This document shows, piece after piece, positions 24,515 through 32,388 of a stretch of DNA of 64,000 nt. The stretch comes from Roseiterribacter gracilis (GTDB lineage: Bacteria > Pseudomonadota > Alphaproteobacteria > BOG-932 > Roseiterribacteraceae): NCBI GenBank assembly GCA_018332375.1, contig BOPV01000001.1:2170001-2234000 (forward strand), written 5' to 3'. Position numbers and translations under genes: made by a program. Under the pieces are notes generated by a model that was given only the letters and a program-made list of their open reading frames with translations, was not told the DNA's origin and ran no database searches. Every line of letters starts with the position of its first letter. Position 1 is the first letter of the stretch.

Positions 24515-26628
24515 TTCGACGTCTGCTCTTGGCGGCCTAACTCTACTGCGGTTGCCGCCAATTTCTTCCAGCGCTCAAGCTGTTGAGGGTCTCTAGGATC
24601 CGCCTCTTCTATCCCTTGCAACCAAAAACGAAACCAAGCGACGTTCCTGTCATAGACGGCCAACTTATGAACGGGTTGCGTTTTTACGTGACCCTCGTCC
24701 TTAAAGACGACCATTTCGACGGGCTTTTTAGCGTCTGCGAGATTGCTGAAAAATTCGAGCCCATAAATGAATTCTTGGTCGGACGCCTGAATAAGAATCG
24801 GTGCACTAATTTTCGAGGCATTTAAGGCCGGTGACTTTTGCGCCCAGATACCTTTGGGGTCGTTGTAAGGCGGCGGCAGATGGACATTTTCCTCCATGTA
24901 CCGTCGGAAAATTCCGCCCGGCGGTGCGAAATACCACCTTATCGGATCGCTGATGCCGCCCTGGCTAATCGACGCTGCCGCGAATAGGTTTGAGTGCATT
25001 AGCGCGTACTGCGCGAGGCCGGCGCCATAGCTTAGCCCAACAATGCCTACTTTGCTTCGGTCTATGAGCTTCTTCGATGAAAGCAGCTCTATTGCCGCCT
25101 CATATGTCGCTAGACCTGCGCGACGGCCAGCGTCGATGACGGCGCCCCCTTCGCCATCGCTACCAACGACCGTCTGCAAATCAAAATTGACGCAAAGCGC
25201 TGCGATACCCGCGCGGGCAAAAAGAAACTCAGGATACTCATCGCCAGTTCCGCCTCTCAGAAAGCCGCGACATCTATAAGTGACAATAACAAGCGGAAAA
25301 CCTGCGCTTGGAGTCGTCTGGTCGGGCAGAACCAAAACCCCCGTGGTTGTTTTTCCGGTTACATCCTTCCAACTTATATGTTCGGCCGAAAAAGGAATTC
25401 GTGACTGAATAGATGAACTCGGAGCATACAAAGCTCGAGAAGACTTGTCCTTCAAGTTTACCGCGACAACGGCGGGAGGAATTTTTGCAGATGCTACGAT
25501 GCAGAACGCCTCGCCTTTGGCGATCGGGCAAGTAGACGAGTAATAGGGAACGTTAGAGGTAATCAAGCCGCCGCTGGAATAAACTGCGCTCGTAGCCTTC
25601 GTTGCGGCATCCCAAGCATGCAGTGTTGCAATTGTTCCTTGGCTCTCCTCAGTCACGAAGTAGAGCACGGCACCTTGGTCTGACCACCGGAGATGTTTAA
25701 CGCTCCCGGGACAACTTTCTACGGAGCAGACCACCTCGCTGTTCGATCGGCCAATCTCCTTCACAACGATCGAATACATTGCCGGCACGCTCTGAAGCTT
25801 TTGCTCTGCAGTTCGAGGCGATGCGCGACGGTAGGCGACATATCGGCCATCAGATGATTTGACAACATCTGCGACCTCAACCTCTCCCACGTCGATCGGC
25901 GTCACAAGCTTAGTGTAGCGATCCTTGTCCTGTGGCGTGACCTCCACCAACCGCAGCACACGCAGATCGATGGCTTTCGTTCGAAGTGGCTCGCCACCCA
26001 GAATCCCAGTCAAACTGCGCCCGAATAGACGCGCGGAGTGATTCCCCCCGTTTATCGGATAGCCGCCAAACACCGGTCCGGTTAAAACGATTGACCCGTC
26101 GATCGCAACGCCGCGCTCAAACTCTCGGCGTTCAGCGGCCGCGATGGCAGCGCGCGTTGCACGCACATTGTAGAATAGAAGGTGAGAGCCTGGGTCGAGC
26201 GTGAAATTTTCGACGTCGGCTTCGTCTCGCGTAACCTGCTCGGTGCGCATCCCGGTGGATGAGGTTCGCCAAACCTGCACCGCACCTTCGCGCAACGCGA
26301 GATAATAAAACCATTTGGAGTCGGCGGACCAAACAGGCGCCTCGTAGTGAATCGTGTAGTTAACTTCAATTCTTGCCTCCCCCGCCGGCACGGATGAAAG
26401 CAGCTTTCCTTGCGCAACCGAGATCAAACGCCACGTGCGCTTGATCGAGTTTGAAGCAACGTCGGGACGAATCTCGTCAACAACCACGACACTTCCATCC
26501 GGCGAAAGACGCAAGTTCGCGAGCTCCGACACCTCGACTAAATCGCGCGCCGAAAGCATGTCAACTGATGTCGCCGCTGAAACCGAGCACGCGACAAAAA
26601 CTATAAACAGCGCGATAAAAGCCCGCAT
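24511..26628 (-). CDS. Lasso peptide isopeptidase (S9 prolyl-oligopeptidase family)
   Basis: Predicted to open the lasso ring by hydrolysing the isopeptide bond after uptake. The 705-residue protein has a signal peptide (MRAFIALFIVFVACSVSAAT), a beta-propeller region and a C-terminal alpha/beta hydrolase domain. The nucleophile is Ser533 in GIVGLSYGAG; the acid is Asp617 or Glu619 (ASDQEF) and the base is His647 (DEGHVK). Spacing is close to that of AtxE2 as I recall it. It starts 5 nt after the TonB receptor stop on the same strand, so receptor and isopeptidase form one unit. Its end overlaps the cyclase stop by 4 bp (TTAG used by both). The acyl-peptidase alternative is less likely given the context. 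Confidence 0.88.
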   Translation of the reverse strand: MRAFIALFIVFVACSVSAATSVDMLSARDLVEVSELANLRLSPDGSVVVVDEIRPDVASNSIKRTWRLISVAQGKLLSSVPAGEARIEVNYTIHYEAPVWSADSKWFYYLALREGAVQVWRTSSTGMRTEQVTRDEADVENFTLDPGSHLLFYNVRATRAAIAAAERREFERGVAIDGSIVLTGPVFGGYPINGGNHSARLFGRSLTGILGGEPLRTKAIDLRVLRLVEVTPQDKDRYTKLVTPIDVGEVEVADVVKSSDGRYVAYRRASPRTAEQKLQSVPAMYSIVVKEIGRSNSEVVCSVESCPGSVKHLRWSDQGAVLYFVTEESQGTIATLHAWDAATKATSAVYSSGGLITSNVPYYSSTCPIAKGEAFCIVASAKIPPAVVAVNLKDKSSRALYAPSSSIQSRIPFSAEHISWKDVTGKTTTGVLVLPDQTTPSAGFPLVIVTYRCRGFLRGGTGDEYPEFLFARAGIAALCVNFDLQTVVGSDGEGGAVIDAGRRAGLATYEAAIELLSSKKLIDRSKVGIVGLSYGAGLAQYALMHSNLFAAASISQGGISDPIRWYFAPPGGIFRRYMEENVHLPPPYNDPKGIWAQKSPALNASKISAPILIQASDQEFIYGLEFFSNLADAKKPVEMVVFKDEGHVKTQPVHKLAVYDRNVAWFRFWLQGIEEADPRDPQQLERWKKLAATAVELGRQEQTSN

Positions 26629-26633
26629 CGACT

Positions 26634-29600
26634 TTACCAGCGCTTCTGAATCGTGAGGGACACTACGCGCCCTATTGGGCTCCCCTGTTCGGGATCATAC
26701 GCCACGCTGTGCACGGTATCGATCACCACCGGCGGTTTGCGATTCAGCAGATTCTGAATGCCGACCGTGAAGCGCATTCCGCCAAGCCAACGCCGGTCAT
26801 CGTCCGTTCGATAGGCAACGCTCGCGTCAACCGTAGTCCAGGCATCAACAGAAGCGGCAGGCGTGACGAGAGTGTTCTGGTAACCGCTCTGATAGTTGAC
26901 GAATCCAGCAGCGTTCCAATTTCCGTCACGCCACGTAATTCCGGCTCTTGCAGAGATCTCAAGCGGGAAGCCGATCGTCCTCGATCTGTCGGTCGCCGAT
27001 GCCGCAGGAGTTCGCGCTACATCATACGTTGGAATGTACGTCATTCCGCCTACGACGCCGTAATCCCCGCCGAGGCCTACAAAATTATAAGCAAGCGATA
27101 CGTCGAGTCCGCGCTGCTGAACAACACTCAAGTTAAGTGGTCGTCCATCAACGATAGCGGCGATCTGCGACGCTGGCGGCTTAGTGCTCGTCGGAGAAAA
27201 TTGTGGGCTTCCATATAGCGCTTGCACGTCAGAAGCGGATGGACTGAGTCTGACAGCAGACGCGAACGCCGACGGATTCTGAAGGAGAACGCCAAGCTCC
27301 CCCGTCGACAACGACTGAATTCGATCACGATAATCGACACTAAAATATGTTACGCCGAGAGTAAGACCCGGAAGAAAGCGAGGCCTGAGATCAAAACCAG
27401 CGCTCCACGTCTCCGCAGTTTCCGGCTTTAGCTGAGCATTTCCTCCGCTAAGGAATAAAACACTGCTTCGCCCGGATGCGGAGCGAGGATCTGGAATCGT
27501 CGTGACCAGAATCAGATTTGTAGACTCGTTCAATTGACGCAAAAACGGCGCCTTAAATGATGTCCCCCAACTACCCCGAAATTCGAGGTCGGAAATTGGC
27601 CGCCAGCGCATTCCAACCTTTGGGTTCTCGGAGCGACCAAAGTCACTGTATCGCTCCGCACGACCGGCAATAGAAAGTTCTAAGGTGTGCAAGCCCGTGG
27701 TCCCCGTTGCTTCGCCCACAAGAGGCACCAGCAACTCTCCATACGCCGCCGTCACTCGACGGCGTTTCTCAGTCAACGCTGTCTGGACAGGCTGCGGGGT
27801 CGATGAGTAGTTGAACGACTCGCTTCGGAACTGCTCCTTGCGATATTCAACACCGGATACAAGTTTCACTTTACCGGCAGGCAGTTCAATCAGATCGCCT
27901 CCGACCTCCGCGTTTCCACTAGCCACTCGATAAGTCGTCGTCGTGTCGCTGGTGTAACCAAGAATGCGCGCTAGTGTAGCTGAGCTCGTTTGGGAGCCCG
28001 CGCCAAACGGATTGAACGCGGTCGCTGGATTTGTATCCGCGAGAGCTGACGCCAGAAGAAACGTATTGATGCGGTTGCCGGTGACGCCGGACGCGATGTC
28101 AGCGCTATACGATCCGTATAGGTCTGCACGCCAGCTTCCGCCGACGTCGATCGAGACACCTGGTGTAATCGTGTAGTTCTCTTGAACACCTTTCTGGACT
28201 GAATTCCCGATATCATTGCCGTAGGCGTATTGGATGCTGACGGTGCGGGCGCCAGCAGCAGGTGACACAAAGAACGGATTTGTCGACGGAACGGAAATAG
28301 TCCCCGTTTGCTCAGCAACTCGGCTGTTAAATGCCCGCCGCGAATAGAACGACTCTTCGTAGACGCGAATGCGATCTGTGAGATCGTGCGAGGCGGTTGC
28401 GACGACGCTATGTCGCTCCTGATCAGGCAATATGTCCGTGCCGCGCTTTGTATCGCTTAAGTTCACAGTCCCAGGGATTAACCGCTGAACGCTTAAACCT
28501 ACGCCGTTCTGACCACTTGGAATTGCGTAGGTCGTGCCATTGGCAGCGATTGTCCCTGGGTTGCCAAACGCTACGCGAAGATCCGGGCCGCCAAATGCTC
28601 GGAGATCATCGGTCACATAGCTTCGCTTTTCTGCAGCGAGATGCGTTTGATGAAAGAACTCGTACGATAAGAACGCACCTCCACCTTCCCAATGCGTGCC
28701 GACACTTTGCCCCGCGGTTATCTGCCTAAACCCATTCGCTAATGCATATCGCCCCGTAGTCTCCAATCCTTCGAAGTCTCGTCGAAGCACCAAGTTCACA
28801 ACACCGGCGACAGCATCAGACCCATAGATTGCGGACGCGCCATCAAGAACAACTTCAATTTTCTCGATCGCCGAAACGGGGATTTGGGACACATCAACGA
28901 AAGACCCTTGCCCCGCTGGGGCCATTCTCCTTCCATTGATCAACGTCAACGTCGCGTCAGGGCCTAGGCCACGCAGGTTTGCTCCGGTGCCATAGCCGGT
29001 ATTGGGGATGGCTGAACCAAAATTTCCTCTCGCTGCTTCCGCCGCTCCGAGGCCACTATTTTGAGGAATGCTTCGAATTACATCGGCTGTCGTTGTGCGC
29101 CCGCTCTCGGAAATCTGCTCTCGATTCAGGGTGACCACTTCACTGCCGACCGGACCAGCACCTTTTATGCGGGTGCCAGTTACAACGAGCTCTTCCGGAG
29201 TGTTCGCCGTTAGTGGAAGCGACGGCGAGGCTCTCATCGATGTATTCTCCGCGAGGCGCGGTCTTTGCGACAGGAGCGACTGCCGCTGCAATCCAATCAG
29301 CCGTGCTGCGCGAGGACTTACAAATTCGTAGCTAACTCCGCTGCCGCCCAGCAGCGTCTGCAGCGCCTGCTCATTACTCAGCGCCCCCGTCACCGCCGGT
29401 GCATTCTTCCCCTCAACAAGCTCATCCGGAATCGCGACCTGCACCTTGCTCTGCGCGCTGTACGCCAGCAGCGCGGAACGCAGGGGCTGCGCCGGCACGT
29501 TGAAGTTCGTCACTTCCGTCTGCGCATACGCGCGCTGCGACGGCACGACACCAATTGCCAAACACAAATAGAGAGCTGTCGACGACGCGATCAGCAGGTT

Positions 29601-29663
29601 GCGATGCGCGCGCACTTTCTCAGGCGACCGCGCGCTACGCGCGGTCGAAACCGAATGACCCAT
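26634..29663 (-). CDS. TonB-dependent receptor with N-terminal signalling (STN) domain, lasso-associated
   Basis: Outer-membrane transporter of 1009 residues. A signal peptide ends near AYAQTEV. An STN domain follows (FNVPAQPLRSALLAYSAQSKVQVAIPDEL...LGGSGVSYEFVSP), the hallmark of receptors that signal to a FecR partner. Then come the TonB box region EELVVTGTRIKG, the plug (DVIRSIPQNSGLG; NLRGLGPDATLTLINGRR; YGSDAVAGVVNLVLRRDFEG) and a 22-strand barrel ending in Trp. FecR and sigma genes lie upstream and the isopeptidase 5 nt downstream. The ligand is inferred to be the lasso peptide made next door. Base composition shifts inside the gene near 29.33 kb: the STN region is GC-rich like the backbone, the barrel is AT-richer. 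Confidence 0.93.
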   Translation of the reverse strand: MGHSVSTARSARSPEKVRAHRNLLIASSTALYLCLAIGVVPSQRAYAQTEVTNFNVPAQPLRSALLAYSAQSKVQVAIPDELVEGKNAPAVTGALSNEQALQTLLGGSGVSYEFVSPRAARLIGLQRQSLLSQRPRLAENTSMRASPSLPLTANTPEELVVTGTRIKGAGPVGSEVVTLNREQISESGRTTTADVIRSIPQNSGLGAAEAARGNFGSAIPNTGYGTGANLRGLGPDATLTLINGRRMAPAGQGSFVDVSQIPVSAIEKIEVVLDGASAIYGSDAVAGVVNLVLRRDFEGLETTGRYALANGFRQITAGQSVGTHWEGGGAFLSYEFFHQTHLAAEKRSYVTDDLRAFGGPDLRVAFGNPGTIAANGTTYAIPSGQNGVGLSVQRLIPGTVNLSDTKRGTDILPDQERHSVVATASHDLTDRIRVYEESFYSRRAFNSRVAEQTGTISVPSTNPFFVSPAAGARTVSIQYAYGNDIGNSVQKGVQENYTITPGVSIDVGGSWRADLYGSYSADIASGVTGNRINTFLLASALADTNPATAFNPFGAGSQTSSATLARILGYTSDTTTTYRVASGNAEVGGDLIELPAGKVKLVSGVEYRKEQFRSESFNYSSTPQPVQTALTEKRRRVTAAYGELLVPLVGEATGTTGLHTLELSIAGRAERYSDFGRSENPKVGMRWRPISDLEFRGSWGTSFKAPFLRQLNESTNLILVTTIPDPRSASGRSSVLFLSGGNAQLKPETAETWSAGFDLRPRFLPGLTLGVTYFSVDYRDRIQSLSTGELGVLLQNPSAFASAVRLSPSASDVQALYGSPQFSPTSTKPPASQIAAIVDGRPLNLSVVQQRGLDVSLAYNFVGLGGDYGVVGGMTYIPTYDVARTPAASATDRSRTIGFPLEISARAGITWRDGNWNAAGFVNYQSGYQNTLVTPAASVDAWTTVDASVAYRTDDDRRWLGGMRFTVGIQNLLNRKPPVVIDTVHSVAYDPEQGSPIGRVVSLTIQKRW

Positions 29664-29986
29664 TCCCTACAACTCCCAACCCGTTCTCTTGCAATGCGCC
29701 TCGTTCAATGCGGACGCATTTGCTTATGAGAGACGGAGTGAGCGCGGAAAAGTTTATGCGGGATTTTATCGGGTAAGATTCGCAGACGGCGATGCGCGCG
29801 TTCGCGAGATGGACGTTTTTCGTCTCGTTGCACGCGCATCGTTGCAATGTGCAGCAAAGTGCCGTGCATCTCGGATCGCGCACGCGTTGAAATTGCGCGC
29901 ATTGCGCACGCAGTTCCGGCTGAGACTGACCAGGAAGTAACGCAACTGCGCGTTCGACGCGCAGTTGGTTGCCGCAATTCGCGCCG
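29664..29986 (-). promoter_or_regulatory. Gap between fecR-like and receptor genes, with terminator and receptor promoter
   Basis: This 323-bp region separates the anti-sigma gene from the receptor gene. It contains the fecR terminator (29943-29967), so the receptor presumably has its own promoter here, the likely target of the ECF sigma factor encoded upstream. I could not assign -35/-10 motifs. A GGGAG ribosome site lies before the receptor ATG. Confidence 0.45.
29943..29967 (-). terminator. Terminator after the fecR-like gene
   Basis: A perfect 10-bp stem CAACTGCGCG (29943-29952) with 29958-29967 and a 5-nt loop, 20 nt beyond the fecR stop on the minus strand, followed by CGTTACTT. The U-tract is weak but the stem is strong. 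Confidence 0.6.
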
Positions 29987-30994
29987 CTATTTTTTTCGTG
30001 CGGCGACGAAGGTGATGGTGCCGGCCTGACGCTCTTCCGCGCGGAGCTGGAGCGTCTGCTCCAACAGCTGAATCACTTCGGCGCGACTTTGCGGGTTGAG
30101 CTGCAACGAGACCGAGCGTTTCGCGAGCTGGACGTCGTCGACGGTGAAGCGGCCGCCATAGGTGCGGCCCAACGCTTCGAGCAGGCGCGCGAAGGGCACG
30201 CTTTCGAACACCAGTTCGCCATGGCGCCAGGCGCCGATCCGTTCGACCGGCAGATTGCGCACGCCGGCGGGCGCGGTGGTGCCCTCATATATAATGACAT
30301 TGCCGGCGCTGAGCTTGGGCGCGTCGGTGGGTACGGTGGCGGGCTTGTTCGGCGCGGTTGCAGCCGCGATCGCGGCGGGCTGCATCACCGCCACCACGCC
30401 TTCGCTGACCGCGATCTCGACATGGTCGCGGCTGCGATTGACGTCGAAGGCCGTGCCGACCGCCTGCACCACCTGGTTGCCGGCATCGACGCGGAACGGA
30501 CGGTCGGGATCTTTGGCGACCTGGAAGAGCGCTTCGCCTTCGCGCAGCTCGACCAGGCGCTGCGCGCCGGTCATGCGTACCACAAAGCGCGTGCCGCCAT
30601 TCATATAGATGGTCGAGCCGTCGTTCAGCGTGACGGTGCGCATCTCGCCGGGGCGGGTGCGGTACTCGCCGTCATTGAGGCGCGGCACGATGAAGAGGGC
30701 GGCAATGGCAGCCGTCGCGCACACGGCCGCGCCCGCGATCCAGGGACGGCGGCGCGTGGTCGGGCGCACGCGCGACAGCGTGCGGTGACGTTGGCCCAGC
30801 AAGCCCGCATCCTTCGCCTGGCGCATCACCTGAAAGGTGCGCTCGGCGTCGATATAGGCGCGCTGGTTGATCGGGTCGCGCTTGAGCCAGGCATCGAACT
30901 TGGCGCGGTCTTTCGCGCTCGGCTCGCCCAGCTGGAAAAGCGAGAACCACGACACGGCCTCGTCGTAGGCCGCGTCGCTCCGTTGGAAACTCAT
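29987..30994 (-). CDS. FecR-family anti-sigma/sigma regulator
   Basis: Inner-membrane protein of 335 residues that relays occupancy of the receptor to the ECF sigma factor. The cytoplasmic N-terminal domain (DUF4880-like: AVSWFSLFQLGEPSAKDRAKFDAWLKRDPINQRAY) is followed by a single membrane helix (WIAGAAVCATAAIAALFIV). The periplasmic FecR domain includes RPGEMRTVTLNDGSTIYMNGGTR, LREGEALFQVAKDPDRPF and VGTAFDV, and there is an STN-like C-terminus. ATG 30994 is preferred over an in-frame codon at 31081, which would overlap the sigma gene. It starts 34 nt after the sigma stop. GC-rich codon use, unlike the lasso enzymes. Confidence 0.92.
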   Translation of the reverse strand: MSFQRSDAAYDEAVSWFSLFQLGEPSAKDRAKFDAWLKRDPINQRAYIDAERTFQVMRQAKDAGLLGQRHRTLSRVRPTTRRRPWIAGAAVCATAAIAALFIVPRLNDGEYRTRPGEMRTVTLNDGSTIYMNGGTRFVVRMTGAQRLVELREGEALFQVAKDPDRPFRVDAGNQVVQAVGTAFDVNRSRDHVEIAVSEGVVAVMQPAAIAAATAPNKPATVPTDAPKLSAGNVIIYEGTTAPAGVRNLPVERIGAWRHGELVFESVPFARLLEALGRTYGGRFTVDDVQLAKRSVSLQLNPQSRAEVIQLLEQTLQLRAEERQAGTITFVAARKK

Positions 30995-31028
30995 TGCAGG
31001 AATCCTGCTGCCTCGAACCACGGACCCA

Positions 31029-31667
31029 TTAGAGGCGGTTCTTATGCAGCTTGTTTTGGGAAAAGCCCGCAGCGGCTTCATCGCCGCTGGATTCGGCGCC
31101 TTCCGATTGTGTCTCGCCCGGGAGCATTGGCAGCGTGACGCCGTTCTCCTGGGCGTTGCGCAGGATCTTCATCGCCTTTTGCAGGTGCCGCGAGACGGTC
31201 GCCTGGCTGATGCCAAGCTCGTCTGCGATATCCATCTGCCCCTGTCCTTCCAAGCTTGCCAGCACGACATGCTGGTGCACCGGCGACAGGTTGAAGAACT
31301 CGCGCTGCACGAAATCGAGCTCCTGCCGGCTGGCGAGAAAATGTTCGGGCGTCAGTAAATCGGGCGGATGCTCGGACTCGCAGGCTTCAAGTTCGAGCAT
31401 CGGTTTGTTGGCGCGGCTGGCGCGCCGCTTCGACGCCAGATTGCGCGCGATGATGAAGAGATAGCCTTCGGCGTTCTCTTGGATCTTGTCTCGGTGACTC
31501 CACACAGCGAGCCACGCTTCCTGCGCCACTTCATCGGCATCGGCGGAATTTCCGAGCAGGCTGCGCAAGCGCCGTTTGAGCTCGCGATTGACCGTCGCGA
31601 ACAGACGCACCAGCGACGCATCGTCTGCGCCCTCATCCATGCCGGCGCGGGAATCGATATCGACCAC
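31029..31667 (-). CDS. ECF RNA polymerase sigma factor, FecI-like
   Basis: A 212-residue extracytoplasmic-function sigma factor. Region 2 reads SADADEVAQEAWLAVWSHRDKI...YLFIIARNLASKRRA; region 4 reads LSPVHQHVVLASLEGQGQMDIADELGISQATVSRHLQKAMKIL. A polar tail of about 35 residues follows. It starts with GTG at 31667, with ATG 31640 as the alternative. It forms a fecI-fecR pair feeding the STN-type receptor, so it probably activates the receptor-isopeptidase unit when the lasso peptide or another ligand is bound. Diverges from the XRE gene at 31986. Confidence 0.92.
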   Translation of the reverse strand: MVDIDSRAGMDEGADDASLVRLFATVNRELKRRLRSLLGNSADADEVAQEAWLAVWSHRDKIQENAEGYLFIIARNLASKRRASRANKPMLELEACESEHPPDLLTPEHFLASRQELDFVQREFFNLSPVHQHVVLASLEGQGQMDIADELGISQATVSRHLQKAMKILRNAQENGVTLPMLPGETQSEGAESSGDEAAAGFSQNKLHKNRL

Positions 31668-31985
31668 GTGTCAGCTCGCGTCGCTGCAGCGCGACAGCGC
31701 TCGCGAAATACGTGGATAAGTTTGAGAAAGAGGCCCGGTACCGTTGCGAAGCGCAAGAACGTCGCTGCAACGCAGCAACTTGCCGGTTCTTAGATTTGTC
31801 CAGACTTGCGCGCTCTCGGCCAATTCGATGCCCGTCCTGGCTATGCAATTTCAGTCACATTCACGCAATCCTCGGGCCGCCTGCCGGGCACGGAAGGTGG
31901 CCTCTCGGTAACAAGCAGTATATTTCTGCTTTTTATGTACTAAAGTGTATATGCTTTTCCGTCCAGCACAGCTTCTCTGAGCCCC
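31668..31985. promoter_or_regulatory. Divergent promoter region with AT-rich direct repeat
   Basis: A 318-bp gap between the sigma gene and the XRE regulator. A conspicuous AT-rich stretch at 31918-31958 contains GTATATTTCTGCTTTT and, about 29 bp on, GTATATGCTTTT. This may be an operator for the adjacent XRE protein or a -10 region. No gene is seen in the remainder. Confidence 0.4.
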
Positions 31986-32216
31986 ATGGCAACCACCGAT
32001 ATGCGCGCCCTCGTCGGCACGAACCTTCTTCGGCTTCGCAATCGTCGCAAGCTGACGCAGGACCAGCTCTCCGCAGAAACCGGCCTGACTCAGGCCTATA
32101 TTTCGAGCTTTGAACGCGGCCGGCGAAACCCGACCGTGCTCACGCTCAACGAACTCGCGAACGCGCTGCGCGCGGATGTCGGCGAGTTCTTCGAGCGTCA
32201 CGCCAACAAGAATTGA
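31986..32216 (+). CDS. XRE-family transcriptional regulator, 76 aa
   Basis: A minimal DNA-binding protein consisting of one Cro/C1-type helix-turn-helix domain: VGTNLLRLRNRRKLTQDQLSAETGLTQAYISSFERGRRNPTVLTLNELANALRADV. It resembles controller-type regulators. There is no restriction-modification or toxin gene beside it, so its target is unclear; the divergent sigma factor gene 318 bp away is the nearest candidate. A repeated AT-rich motif in its promoter suggests autoregulation. Confidence 0.85.
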   Translation: MATTDMRALVGTNLLRLRNRRKLTQDQLSAETGLTQAYISSFERGRRNPTVLTLNELANALRADVGEFFERHANKN

Positions 32217-32240
32217 GGGCGGCGTAGCCGCACTCACCCC

Positions 32241-32326
32241 TGCGAAAGCGGGGGTCCATCGGGCCAGGGGTCTGCCCCGTACAGAAACGGGCTCGGCGGC
32301 GGCCCGATGGGTCCCGCCTTCGCGGG
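32241..32326. repeat. REP-like imperfect inverted repeat
   Basis: Left arm 32241-32265 and right arm 32301-32326 are imperfect inverse copies around GGGTCCATCGGGCC and the GCGAAAGCGGGG / CGCCTTCGCGGGG cores. This is the common intergenic palindromic repeat of many alphaproteobacterial genomes; a related core recurs at 55999-56018. Confidence 0.6.
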
Positions 32327-32329
32327 GAA

Positions 32330-32347
32330 CGGATTGCATGCAATCCG
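32330..32347. promoter_or_regulatory. Putative GntR operator before the dehydrogenase gene
   Basis: An 18-bp perfect palindrome, CGGATTGCATGCAATCCG, 42 bp before the start at 32389. Its 12-bp core ATTGCATGCAAT recurs within 36146-36159, upstream of the gntR gene and the aminotransferase, as expected for a shared FadR-type regulator site. Confidence 0.6.
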
Positions 32348-32388
32348 CTGTACGACGCCCGCCCGGCTAGGCTAGCGTCGCGGCCCGC

